NCBI RefSeq assembly: GCF_024713945.1
Contig: NC_134679.1
Span: 4,779,001 to 4,843,000 of the forward strand
Direction: 5' to 3'
Source: Dermatophagoides farinae
Taxonomy: Eukaryota; Arthropoda; Arachnida; Sarcoptiformes; Pyroglyphidae
DNA: 64,000 nucleotides
The notes beneath the pieces are model-generated. The model saw nothing but the letters and a program-made list of their open reading frames with translations, searched no databases and had not been told where the DNA came from. The position numbers and the translations under genes are program-made. Shown one piece after another: positions 10,070 through 23,533 of this stretch. Position 1 is the first letter of the stretch; every line of letters starts with the position of its first letter.

Positions 10070-11165
10070 GTAACAAACTTATTCTATGCAGTTCAATTAA
10101 TCGTGGTGATTCAATCAAATATGATTGGATCGATACAATAGCCATTAATCGTTCACCATTATCATCATCGCCGTCACCGATTATGAATAACATGTCATCA
10201 TCGTCATTATTATTATCTCAAAATAATGATTCATGGTCATCATCAATAACATCGACATTATCATCAACATCAATCAAACATATCAACAATACAAATATTG
10301 ATCATCAACGAATATCTGCACCGGTTTATCATATATTTTATTCTACAGAATATTCTGATTCAATCATCTATATAATGGTATGTACAGAACCAAAAAAAAA
10401 AAAAAATTATGAATGTGAATAGAAAATTAATAAACATTTTTTTCAAATCGAACAAATTCTCTCTCTCTCTCTCTTTTTCATGCTTCACTGCTTATGATTC
10501 TGGACCGAAAAAAATAACTTTATGCTTATCCTGTATATATTCTGGACTTGAATTATTCTGGTTTCGTTTTTGACGTAAAGGCTGTATTGTGTATATATTT
10601 CCTATTATTTTCATTGTTAATCTATGCAAATTGGACTTCATTCAACCACAATAGTAATGATAATGATGATGAAAAAAGTCGAAAAAAACGACGACAACGA
10701 CGACGACAACAACAACGACAACGACGATTACATGAAAAAGAACATAATAACCATAGTAATAATCATAATAATGTCGTTAACGGCAACGTCATCAACCATG
10801 TCAATTCGAAACCAAAATTTCATTTTGTAAATTTTGTTGAAAAACAAATGACAACGATGACATTAACTCAAGCTGATTATAGTCTGATACGGATGGAACC
10901 AATGATTGTTAAACAACACGATAATCATCATCATCATCATCATCATCGACCATTTGGTTTGATTTTTTATGCCACACGAATCATACCGAAAACAATCAAA
11001 TCATCATTGAAAAGATTAGTGGCCAAATTTAATCAACAACAACAACAACAACAAAGCTCAACGACGTCAAATAATAATGGGTCAAATTTGGAATCTCCAC
11101 CCGACAATGGAAGCCACGGGCAGCCAATAATGGATCAATATTCAAATCAACCGGAATTCATATAA
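10070..11165 (+). CDS. Single-pass membrane protein with long basic tail (paralogue 1), 5' exon(s) unresolved
   Basis: There are two exons, 10,070 (or 10,092) to 10,377 and 10,581-11,165, with a 203-nt intron whose donor is GTATGT and whose phase is 0. Exon 1 encodes a Ser/Asn-rich stretch ending in a conserved-looking FYSTEYSDSIIYIM block. Exon 2 opens directly with the membrane segment (AVLCIYFLLFSLLIYA) and continues with an Arg-rich run, seven His, a Gln run and Asn/Ser-rich tail to TAA at 11,163-11,165. The basic residues after the membrane segment predict a cytoplasmic C-terminus. The start is uncertain: an ATG at 10,024 would give a signal-peptide-like MKFLIKFFHLFF start and 312 residues, but the T-rich tract before 10,069 looks like a splice acceptor. 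The exon layout matches the gene at 28,415-30,043. I do not recognise the family. Confidence 0.65.
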
Positions 11166-12483
11166 TAATAATTCTCATTAAAACAGAATGAATAAAATTT
11201 TCTATATCTTGAATCGACACCCATAGATGGCAGTATTATAGCTAAGATGAAAATCACTTTTCACAATTCTTCATATACTAATGAATTCTCATACACACAC
11301 ACACATTTTAGAATATATATTTTTTCACCACCCTACAGAATAATCTTTTTTTTTGTTTGCAAAAAATCTGTTTTATTTCATCTGGATTTGTGACAATTGG
11401 TGTGTATGTGTATGTTGCGTGAGTATTTATTCGTTTTCAGTTCTCAACACAAAACTTATCGTACTTTTTGTTGATTGGAAAAAAAGGGGACGAAAGTACT
11501 GAAAAGGGGTGTGATTACCGTGATTAACCAACGACCATAATAATGTTGTTGTTTGTTGTAAATTAATGTTTTGGCTGTGGCAGATTTTTTTTTTGTTTTT
11601 GTTTTTGTTTTTTTTTTGTTCACCAAACTTTTTACCATGTTGTTATGCAAGCAAATTTAATATGATATTAAATAATATGACCAAGAATCACCATCATCAT
11701 CATCATTATTGTAATGTTTGGTTATGAAAGTTAATGCGTAACCTACTTGAGCTTATTGAGAAATAATAAATCTGGTGTCCAAGTTGTCCGGTTTTTGATT
11801 GTCTGGTTTTTTTTTCTTGTATACAAATTTTTAGTTGGATCACTGTTGTATTTTTATAATGGTTTTTTAAATCATTTTAGCATCATTATAATAATCAGTT
11901 AAAATGATCCATTCTAAAAATGATATTTGGATTTTTGTATGGCTTGGATTTGGCGGCAAATTTTATTTTATTCATTTTTTTTCTCCATAAATTTATCGGT
12001 TATCAATCAACAGACGCATGTGCAAGAATAATCACATGATTACCTTCAATTTGAATGAATGAATGTTTGTAGTTCATATATATGCGCAGTATTCTTAGGC
12101 AGGCTACATTCGATTCTTTCAATTTTTGAGATCTATCGTCTTGTCTTGTTCATCGTTTTTTCTACGATCATTTACGTTCGTGCAATTGACGATTCAAGTA
12201 CAATCTCTAAAAACGTTGATATATCTTTTGTCCGATCCGGTGTTCGTTTTTTCTCCAGATTTACATTCAATCCACATGAATAATATGATGATGTTGACGA
12301 TATGATTATTTGCCAATAGCAAAAAATATTGATGAAAATTTCCTATAAAGTTATTCTCAGGAATTATGTGTATGTGTACGTGTGTTTGTTTATATGACAA
12401 ATAAATTCCTTATCAAGCTTTTGAATAAAAAAACAAAAAAAAATTCTAGAAGAATTGCGATCATTAACATTATCGATATCATC

Positions 12484-12518
12484 ATGCGAATACCAAGCTT
12501 AGGATCCACTCATAATTG
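12484..12518 (+). other. Candidate first coding exon of the 28,415-30,043 gene
   Basis: ATG at 12,484 opens eleven codons plus two bases and meets a good donor, G|GTAAGTG, at 12,519. The phase (2) is exactly what the acceptor at 28,414 needs; joining them would give a 161-residue protein. The intron would be 15.9 kb, far longer than others here, and the phase match has a one-in-three chance of being accidental. Confidence 0.25.
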
Positions 12519-15500
12519 GTAAGTGTATTGTCGTATATGCGTCAGTCATTTTTTTTTTGTATTATTTCTATCAACTACAATCGAAACACACGCATGTATG
12601 CAAAATTTTTTACAATATTTTTTTTATCTTTTGAACAATGGTAAAATATACCTAGGCAAAATTTAAAACAATAAATTTCATTTTCCTGTCATTTTCATCT
12701 TGTCTGTACATTGTTTTCAATATTTTCATTGAATAAAAATTCTGCTTTGTAATGTCATCATCATCATCATCATCATTGTTATTATAATCACGTCGAATAC
12801 ATGTAGTCCATTCCATGAAAACAACAATAGATTTCCGGTTCTATAGATTCTAGTTATATTTTTATTCTTTGCTTGTTATATATTCATAAACAACAACAAC
12901 AACAACAACAATGATGATGATGATGACTATAAATAACAAAATTCCATTCGAACCGGTAAAAAAAAGAATAGAAATAAAGAAAAATGTAAATGATCGATGA
13001 ATTGATGATCACATCATTTACATAGAACGATAAACATATATCGATGAATAATTCGACCAAAAAAAAACGATAGAAGTGCCAAAAGGTCGGGGGGCTATTA
13101 ATATGCCTATTATAATATATGAAATGTTATGTTCGATATAATAATCGGATCGCTTTTCTTTCTTTCTTGCTTCGTTTCGTTTTTTTTTTTTGGTGATCGA
13201 TTCAAAAATTTTCGGAAATTAGTTTTCGATCGAAATCGATCTTATCGCCGATATTATTATTATTATTATTAAACAGTCGATATAACGATGAGCATTGAAT
13301 GTAATGAACTCTCTATCTCTATTTCTTCCATTCTCTCTACACATCATGAAGTAAAAAGACGTTAATCGATTATTATTAATTACCAATTGCCATTTTCTAT
13401 CCAGACCAAAAAAAAACACTTTCAGCAATTAATCATTATTTCGAAAAAATTGAATGTAAGCTTTTTGAAGAGTTTACCCATCCCAATTTTTTTTTATACA
13501 CATCACACAGATAAATTGCAATTTTTTTTGGGGGATAAAAATTCATTTATTGACAAATATCAAATGCTTTAAAAGCTTTGGATTAAAGTTTTTTTATTGA
13601 TTGGATACAACAATACACAAAACAATCACAATTGACCTTTTTTTTCATAGAAACTTTAAAATGAAAAGATTAGAAAAAAAAGATTGTTTTTTTTATGGGA
13701 GTTAAATTCAATTGAATTGAATTGAAACGAAAACTTTTTTTTTCGTTCTGATCACTGGTTTGAACACACTGTACTTTGAACACAATTATCATTATAATTG
13801 AAAAACACATTGAATTTGAAATTTGATTCCGTTTATATTGGTCACTCAGTTAATAAGAAAAAAAATAGAGTGGTTATTTTTAGCCATTTTTTGAAAATTG
13901 GCTATTTTAATTGACATAAGGATATTGTTACACATGCACAAATAAAACACACTATGAACTTCTATGGATATATATTTATTATTATTATTATTCTATTACA
14001 TTGTATCTAATGGTAACGAGATTTGAATTCTCTTCAATTGGTTTTTTTTTATCGCCCATCATCATGATCATCATCATGTCATTTTTTTCTGATTCTACCA
14101 ATTCAAGTAAATAATACATTTTTATCTGACAGAAATTGATTGTTTAGCTGTTTTATGAGTTTGATTTGTTTTTTTTTCTCTTTCTTTGTCTTGTTTCTTT
14201 TCAATATCAAAAACACAAATAATTGTTATATATTCGACAATTATTATCGACAATTTCGATTTTTTTTTGTAGTAAAATAAAATGTGAATGAATGATGTCT
14301 TACTTTGGATTCTTGGATGGTTTGGTTGAGCGATCATTATAAACACACACACACACACAAAGTTTCCATGCACACATCTTGGTTATTGATACAGTTTCCA
14401 TACATTGTCTAATCAAATAATGTTATCATTTATGATTTTGTTTTCAACTTTAAATTCTATCTTTAAATGTCAAGAAATAAACCAGAAGAAAATGTACTGG
14501 AAAAAAAACTAGCCTTTAAAATTTATTTGTTGATCATCTGATTGTTATAATAATAATTCTAACTGTTTATTGTAGATAAAAGAAATATAATGCTTACGAA
14601 CACACACACACACAGAATTTTTTATCAAATTATTTGTTTGCCTGCCTAGATATAAATATATTGTTTTCATCACGAAAAAAATGAATAAAAATAATGATAA
14701 TAATGATAACACATGTGACATTTTTGGCTTCATTGTTTATTAATTTATCGTTATCGTCGTTACATATTATATTCATTTTTTTTCTGCCTTGTTTTCTTAT
14801 TCACTTTATGCATTTTTCATTTATTTCTTTATTATTTGATTTCTTTCTTTCTCATTGTTTGCTTCTGTTTTTCATATGTCTAATGAAATTTCATTAGTAT
14901 AATGATTATCAGGCTTCTATAATCATAACAACAACAACAACAATGAAAAAAAACAGCATCCAAACATATTAGCCGGCATATATATATACAGAGCTGTAAG
15001 GTAATTTTTTTTTTGATGAAATTTCTGGAACATCTCATCTGGCTTAACACACTCTTTGTGTCTCTTATAAATTTCATCATATCTCATTCTGGCATTTTTT
15101 TTTTTTTAGTTTGCATTTCATCTTTTTATTTCCATATATAACGTAGAATAAATAATCATCATCATCATCATCATCATTATAACAATCTGTTCATTCGTTC
15201 ATTCATTATTTTATTTTTTTTTCTTGGTTGTTGGTTCAACTTGCTTGGTTATTCTTATTTTCACATGTTTTTTCAGTAGTTTTTTTTCCTTTTTCTTATT
15301 CTAAACAAGAACATTATACTAATAATAATAAACGAAAAAAAAAGAAAACGACTAACTAGTTATTATTATTAAAAAAAAGAGAGAAAAAAACCCAAGAAAA
15401 ATTGATATTTCTTGTTTGAAGGTTTCATTTTCTTTTCTATACATCACTATAATAATGACTGTCTAAAATTTATGGTGTCGATCGGCCTCGTTCACTGGAT

Positions 15501-18500
15501 TCTTGTGTGTGTATTGTTGTTGTTGTTGTTGTATCATGTATTCGAATTCGTTACATTCCTTCTCCAACACATTGGTATCGTTTGTTCTCATATTGCACTT
15601 AATGGCTGTATTTTTTTTTCTTTCTATTCTTTGTAGTACAGAATTTTTTTTTGTTTTTTTTACGGCGGAAATAATAATAATAATAATCGTCATTTTTTGT
15701 GAAATATAAAACTAATATATTGTTCATTTTATACCTTTGAACTTGTTCGGTTTTTTTTTGAATTCTATAATTTTATTTCATTTTTTTTTCTTGTGTTCAT
15801 GATCCATTCATCCGGTTAATTTGGTTGATAAATTAAATTTTTCCGGTTGAATGTCGTTCTGATTTTGATATCTTTATATAATGAATTTTTGACGAATTTT
15901 TCTTATTACAGTAGTACTACCTTGGTTTAAAATCATTATGGATTGATAAACATCATCATTGATCTATGCCAGTGAGTGAATTTCATAAGAATTTAGTTTT
16001 TCTCTTTCTTTTTGTCTCATTAGGATTTGTTCATATCATTTTTCTCCGTATTTGTTTCATACATGCGAATTTTTACATTTGTTTTTTTTGTTTATTTTCT
16101 TTTGGTGCCAAATTGTGATAGGAATAATGTAACCGTGGGAAAAAATTTTTAAAAAAAAATCCTATGCTATTCAAAAACACACACACATATTCAAGATCTT
16201 TCTGTTTTTCTAGTTAAAAACGAAAGAATCTTATTTATGATTCAAAAGAAAAGAATTTTATGCACAAAAAAAGGATACATATTCAATTTTTTCTTGTCTG
16301 CTCACACCAGAAAAAAAAATTCTGACATTCGATTATCATGATATAGTGATTTGAGACATTGAAGGACAAGATAATGTCCTTTGTGGTTAAATTTATCTAA
16401 TTATATGAACATGATTTTTTTTCATGTCTATAAGTTCATATCAGGAACTATTTTCGATTTGATTCTGTTTGTTTGTTTGTTTGTTTTTTTTTCGTTCTTT
16501 TTAATGTATTTATATGGCACATTGCATTTATTAAAAACATCACTAATATCTCTAGGGCAATTTGTCCATCATGTAATTTTGTTTTGTTTACAGTTCAATT
16601 GAAATTTTTTTTTCATTTCATTCGATTTTTTATCTTGATCAGACTAGATTTGGTTTCCATCTTCATCATCATTATCATTATGATTTTGATCAGAATTTTT
16701 TTTGGTGAAAAAAAATTATTATTAGGATCATAACATTTTAGTGAAGAATGAGCAACATGAAATTGCCAATTTATTAAATTGAAATCAACAATTTATGATA
16801 TTTGGAAAAAAAATTGTTGTTGCCACGCATTAAATCAATAATTTTCTACTAGAATTTCCAATTTTTTTTTCTAAAAAAAGAAATCAAATGTTCTTCAAAG
16901 TATAAATTTGATTCGATTTTCAATGATGAGAATGATAATGATAAAAAATATAAACAAACAAACACAGTAGTTCCTATCAATTACATTCTTACATTTTTAG
17001 ATTCATTCTCTCTATCTATTTTTGTTAGTTGAATAGTTATCCTTGAAGTTGGAATGTAGAATGTAATTTGTTTGTTTTTTTCCATCTTTTCTCATTCGTT
17101 CGACTTCTATGGCCACAATGTCGATTGTCGTTTGATGGGTAGTTGATTGTACTCAAGAGACTTAATTTTTCATCTTCGTTTTTGTTGTCGTTGTTGTTTT
17201 TTATCGTTTTTTTTAATTTCCTTTTTTTCTCTCTCTCTCTCTCTCAATATGATCATCGTATTTGTTTTTCATGAATTCAGTGTTATATTCAATGATGATG
17301 ATTGCTAACAGGAACAACGACAACAACACGAAAATAGATTATTATTACTACGGAATACATCACAGAAAACAAAATGCGAATGATACTAATGATGACTATG
17401 GGTATTGATTATTGTTTCTCACTATTTATATCTGAAACGAGAATATAAAAAAAAATCTTATGATCTTGATTTCGATATATAGATGATAGAATCTCTTTTT
17501 TTCAATTATATTGTAAATAGTAGTTCGATACGATTCGAGTATCATACGAAACATAAGAAGAAAACAAAAACTGATACTATCATTCATGATTACAATCTAC
17601 ATTCGATACAACCGAAATCAATTGATATGAATCCAATCGGTTTATTCTGTTTTTTTTTTTTTTTTTTTTTGGTTGCTTTTATTTTCTTTCATATTATTAT
17701 TATTTTTATTCCCATGAAATGAGAAGCAAAATTTGATACAAAATTCACCTACCCACAAATTTTTTTTCCCAATAGACTATTTTCTCAACAACAACAACAA
17801 CAACAAAAAGTTGAGGAATCGTTTTTCCATGGTGATTATATGATGATGATGATGATGATGATGATTGCTGTAATCGATCGATCAATCGATCATTTGGTGT
17901 TGATGGTGATGACGATGATGATGATGATTATGATAAATTTTGTATTCCTTTTTTTCCCCCCATTTTTTTTTGTAATTTTATTTTCAACTCCTCCATTCAC
18001 AATCCATCTTGATGTTCTGTATAAGTTTTTATATCATTTATCAAAAAAAGAAAAGTGTCCCCAAATTTATGACAAGTTGTTGTAGTTGTTGTTGTTGTTG
18101 TTGTTGCTATTCAATATAATTTCAACACGAATCTAAAATGTTGGTGCAAGTTGGAATGTGAATGGAAAAAAAATAAAAAAAGAAAACATGCAAGAAAGCA
18201 ATTTTTTTTTCTTTCCAACATGCTCGATATATTATAATTGATGGTGATCATCATCATCATCATCATCATGATGGAATTTTAATCATTCACGCACACACAC
18301 ACAACCACTGTCTATGTGATTATTTCCCAAAAAAAAAAAAAAAAAAAATTTCATTCCTCAAGTATCGGAATGTTCATTGTCAATGACCCCTTATATTATT
18401 CAAAAATGAATGCAAGTAAAAAAAAAACAATCAATGAACGTAAATGAGTCGTTTAAATATGTAAATAAATAAATAGTCCTATTGGTATTAGTTTTTTTTC

Positions 18501-19119
18501 TCATTATCGTTAATCATATAGATGACTGTTTCATTACTGTTTTTTGGGATGTTTTTTTTCTCTTTTTCAAAGCAATAAAATCAATTTCAACTTTCAATGT
18601 TCGAATGTTCAAATAAATAATTTGATGACAAATGACAATTTTTTTTTTGTTCTGTGTGTTCCAGAATAAGAACGTTTTTTTGAAGAAATAAAACCAAAGA
18701 AAAAAAAATATTAATAATTTTCCATTTCATTTATTCAACTGAATATTTACTCAAAAATAAAGCAGCCGTTCTATATTTTTTTTTCTTTTTGACTTTTTTC
18801 AATATTTTTTTTTTATTGACTTCCAATAGAATAGTTCCGTCTGCCACGATTCATATTTGAAATGAAAAAAACATACAACCACACACACACACACGCACAA
18901 TCACCTCGCACATTAGTGATAATGTCGCTTTTGATAGACAAAGATTGAATGGATAAATGAATGAATGAATGAATGAATGTATGAATGACAGCAGATGGGA
19001 ATCCGGCCAAAGTCAAATATTTCTATTTTCTCTTGCCATTATTTTTTTTTCACCTCCGGAAAACATAATACACTGCTGCCGCTGTTTTTTAATGGTGGGA
19101 ATAATGCGAAATACCACCA

Positions 19120-19150
<31 letters not shown>

Positions 19151-22100
19151 TGAATAGCCAGTAGTTGTGTGGCATAGCATAGGCAAAATAAATGTTGAAA
19201 ATATTTGCAAATGTAAAAATAAATGAATTCAATCAAGCGAGAGAGGAAAATTGAAATTCAACATCTTTAGCAAACAACGAATATTTTGAATGTTGATTTT
19301 TTTTTCTCTATCTCTCATAACAATTAGTTTTTCGTTTTTTTTGTCATCATCTTTTTCATATTATTCATTAATTTCGAAGAATTCCTGAACATGATTTGAG
19401 GAACGCCAAGTTTGTCGATTGTTGTCATTGTATAAATGGATGAATCGAAAATATTAAAGCAAAATGCGATGATGAAAACTCAATTAATGAATCAGAAAAA
19501 GCGACTGATTCGATAATAATACGACATTATTATAGTGTCTAACGGGTTTCTAAACTTGACTTCATCATTCTTCAATGAGAATGAAAGCAAAGATTTTTTT
19601 TTCTTTGATACTCTCCATGTTTTGTTCGTTTAAATAAACGATAAAAATAAACGGATGAATGAATCAATGTGAATGGAGAGAAATTATATTTACAATTCTG
19701 ATTCTATTTGGCCTTACGATTCTGATTACGTTTGAATATACAACTAGAATAGTATTGTAGAATTCACAACATTTTGAATTAGATTAATGTTTTTTTCTAC
19801 TATAAAATCAGAATTTTTCCTCATCATCATCATCATCATCATCATTTTACTATCACAATTTTTTAATGCTAGCCCATGATAATGATGAATATTATATGAT
19901 TCTGTAGTGGAGAATGGAATTTTTATTTTCATTTCATTCAAATTTTCAACAATTCAAATCACGATAACAATGATATTGATTTTTCTTTCACCATTTTGTT
20001 TAGCTGACATTTCCGATTATGATGATGACAATTTTTTTCTTTTTTATGATTTCAAATTCTCATTTTTTTTCGTAAATATATCTCAACATCAGTCCAGTTT
20101 GGATGCTCAATTTTAAACGAAAAATTCGGGCAAGAAAAACCATATTTTTAGGTGTTCGTTTTTGAAAAAAAAATTTTTTTCTTTCTCTTTATACCATTTT
20201 GATCCAGCTCCAAAACAAAAAACATGGTACAACTTACTGAGAATCTTCCCAAAATTGTCTGTCTTTTTTTTTCTCTCTCTCTCTTAAAATGTTGTCATTA
20301 TCGTTGTCGATTTTTTATTTTTTTTTCATTCTCTCCTTATCCATTTATATTATCTTGTTCACTATTGTCTGTTTGATTACTTGACAATTCATCGAGTTTT
20401 TTTTTATTCATCTAAATGAAATTGACAATTCCAATTGTGTTTGTGTGTGTGTATATATGAAAAGATATGTATAATTTATGTGAAAATCATTCATTCATAC
20501 AAAAAAAATTTTTTTTTCTCGTTTTCATTTATTGACCTACGAGCCTATTATTCTATGTGAATCGATATTCTTTGGTTGTTTATTATGATGATGATGACCA
20601 TTATGATGATGGCACTTGCCATTCATTTATTCATACGAAAAGAGTGTCATCTACACATTTCTCTCTCTCTCTCTTTTCTTTATTATTTTTTCTTCACCAT
20701 TTCTCATCGGAAATATCTGAGAACAAAAAAAAAATTCTTTGCTTCTGGCCTCTTTAGTATCTCATTTTCAAGATTGTTGTCGTTGTTATTATTATTATAA
20801 TAATAATAAACATTACAAATAATTTAGCAAGAACAAAACAAAACAAAAAAGAAAAAATAATAATAACTGTTCATAGCCATTGGTCATTTTTCGATTGTTT
20901 TGTTTGTTTGATCATATATTATCTATATTTCGATCAAATTGGACAAATGAAAAAAAAATTGCTTGAACATTCATTTTTTCCTATTTATTTTGAGGTTTTA
21001 GTTTCGTACAAAATTTTAAGCTTTTAAGAAGGCTCAAAATTAGTGATCGATTCAATTGTCATCGATTGAGTTTATTATTATTATTATGATTGTGTTTTTT
21101 TTTTGTTTATTTCAAATTCTGTTTCATTTCAAATTCTGTTTATGTCAAATGTGAAATTATTTCAACAACCAATATGTCAGCTTTCATGTTGTTATCATTA
21201 TTTTAATAATAACATTTTGAGTACCATGACAACCAAATTGTGAGCGTAAGAAAGAAACAAGAAGAATCTAGTGTTAATAATAATAATTCAAGTTTAATAC
21301 ATCTAAAATCATACACACACACACACACACAAAAATGATATTCTCTAGTTGGTTGTACTTGAATTTTGGTTCAATTCATTTGATTTTGTTTTGTTTTATT
21401 TTTTTTCGGCCATTTTTTCTGCCTTCTTATTGAAAATTTAAATTGAAATTCAAATGTTGTCGAGTTTTTTTTGTTGAAATTCTCAACTTAAAAAAAATGA
21501 CTAATATCATAAATTATACGAACAAAAAACAAACAAACAAATAAGCCATTTTCATCGATTCAGACAGATATCGATGGTGTGTGTGTGTGTGCACTGTCTT
21601 TGACTGTTTTTGTTGTAGTTGTTGTTTGATTTAATGAGCTTGAAAGAAACAAAAAAAAATTTTTTTTTTCATAACTTTTTGAAAAACAAGATGGTGATGA
21701 TGGAGAAGAAGAAGAAAAAAAACTTTTAAACTTTGCCATTATAACAAGCTAAAATAATGATAATTTTTTTGGATGAAATTCTTTCTTTTGTGAATGGAAT
21801 CTTTGTTTTCAATGATTTGATCCATGTCAATGGTGGCATCTTCATCATAACAGTAAAACACATTGAAAAGTACCAAAGAAAAAAGTTGCCCATTATTTTT
21901 TTTGTTTTTTTTATAACACCGTTGTTAGTCTCATTATCAATCATTCTTTACGCTCATTTTTTTTGGCATTTTATTCTGTTGTGTGTGTGTGAAAACAGAA
22001 TTGTATAAATGATAAATTTTCTGACAGTTTTTTTTTCTCATTACTTCACTAGTAGTAGTAGTAGTAGTAATAGTAGTTTAGTCTGTATGTCATCAAATCC

Positions 22101-23486
22101 AAGTTTAATTTCATTTAATTTATTATCAACTTCATCATCATCGTAGTAATAGCACATAAGCTGAATGTATCGATAAATCAATTGTACCAATACCTGGAAT
22201 TATCATTACTTATGTTTCAACGAATACAATCACATAAATGATTAAACATGATTGGCCAAACATTGTTGTTGATGAATGGTTTTTTTTGAATTGTGTGCAA
22301 AAAATATCAATTTTCTAAATTCTTCCATCTAACATTGTCTTTTACGCTACAGAGAGACAATTTTTGTTTTTCGTAGACTATATACGCTTAAATAAATTGG
22401 ATCAATAGAATGTAATAGAGAATAAATAATCATTCTTTTTGAAAATAATGTCCTAAAACAAAGTATCGTCGCATCCAGAATTCTTATTACTAACCATTTA
22501 TTTCATTTCACCACAAATATTTGATATAACTGAATGGATTTCGAAAAAAAATCTGATGATTCCAATGGGAATTTTATCATTTTCATTACATGGGGAAAAA
22601 ATAGAAAAGAAATTTCTCACTTTCACTCAATCACTTTGTTAAAATTCTCATTTTTATTCCATTTTGATTTTTTTTTCACTTGATTGTGAATGTATATCCT
22701 TGATTGACTAATTTTTATTCATCGTTTAAGTGGATTTCGATGTTTTTTTTTGTTGGTGTGTATGTATTGTTTATTCTGTGGTTAGTAACAAATCGTCACA
22801 CTTTTATCAAATTGAATTTCTATATTATTTTGTGTTGAAATTTGTCTATGTAATGTATTTCTTCATTGATTGGTTAAATTTAATTGATTGACAAAGACTA
22901 TGGATAACTAATTCAATAATATCGAAAAAAAAAATTCTTTCATTTCAATTATTTTCCATTCATCCATTATGACAATTTCGAATAGTTAATGCTTACATCA
23001 TCATTTCGAATTAATTTAATAATAATGGAATAGAAATTTCATTAAAGAATGAGAATAAAGAAAAAAAAATTACAAATCAATTAGCGCCACCAATCGGACA
23101 TAGGAAAAAAATGACCATCATACTTATTGTATTGTATTCTCAATATTCTTCACATACATACACGATGACATTATACACAATGTAGCTCCTAGAATATCGG
23201 CTTCACTGTCAAAATTCTGGGCCAGGTGCGTGTGGGTATTATCATTTCTATTCTATTACACATTGTTCTTCGAAGAAGTCTATTACACTCGTATTGTTAT
23301 AACTATCATCATCATTATTTTTTTTGAATTAATATTTTGTATCTGGTGGTAGCGATTCTATATATATATTCTCATTTATCTATCTCGGTGTGTAATCTTC
23401 ACCTATAGGGCATTACATACATACATGGGTTTTTTTTCAATGCTGCCAAAAGGAATTTGCCGAGTATACCATAATCAGTAGGTTTT

Positions 23487-23517
<31 letters not shown>

Positions 23518-23533
23518 GTGTTGGTGTTGTTAT
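23487..23533 (+). repeat. (TTG)n trinucleotide repeat
   Basis: About 47 bp of TTG repeats with a few GGTG interruptions at the right end. Confidence 0.85.
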
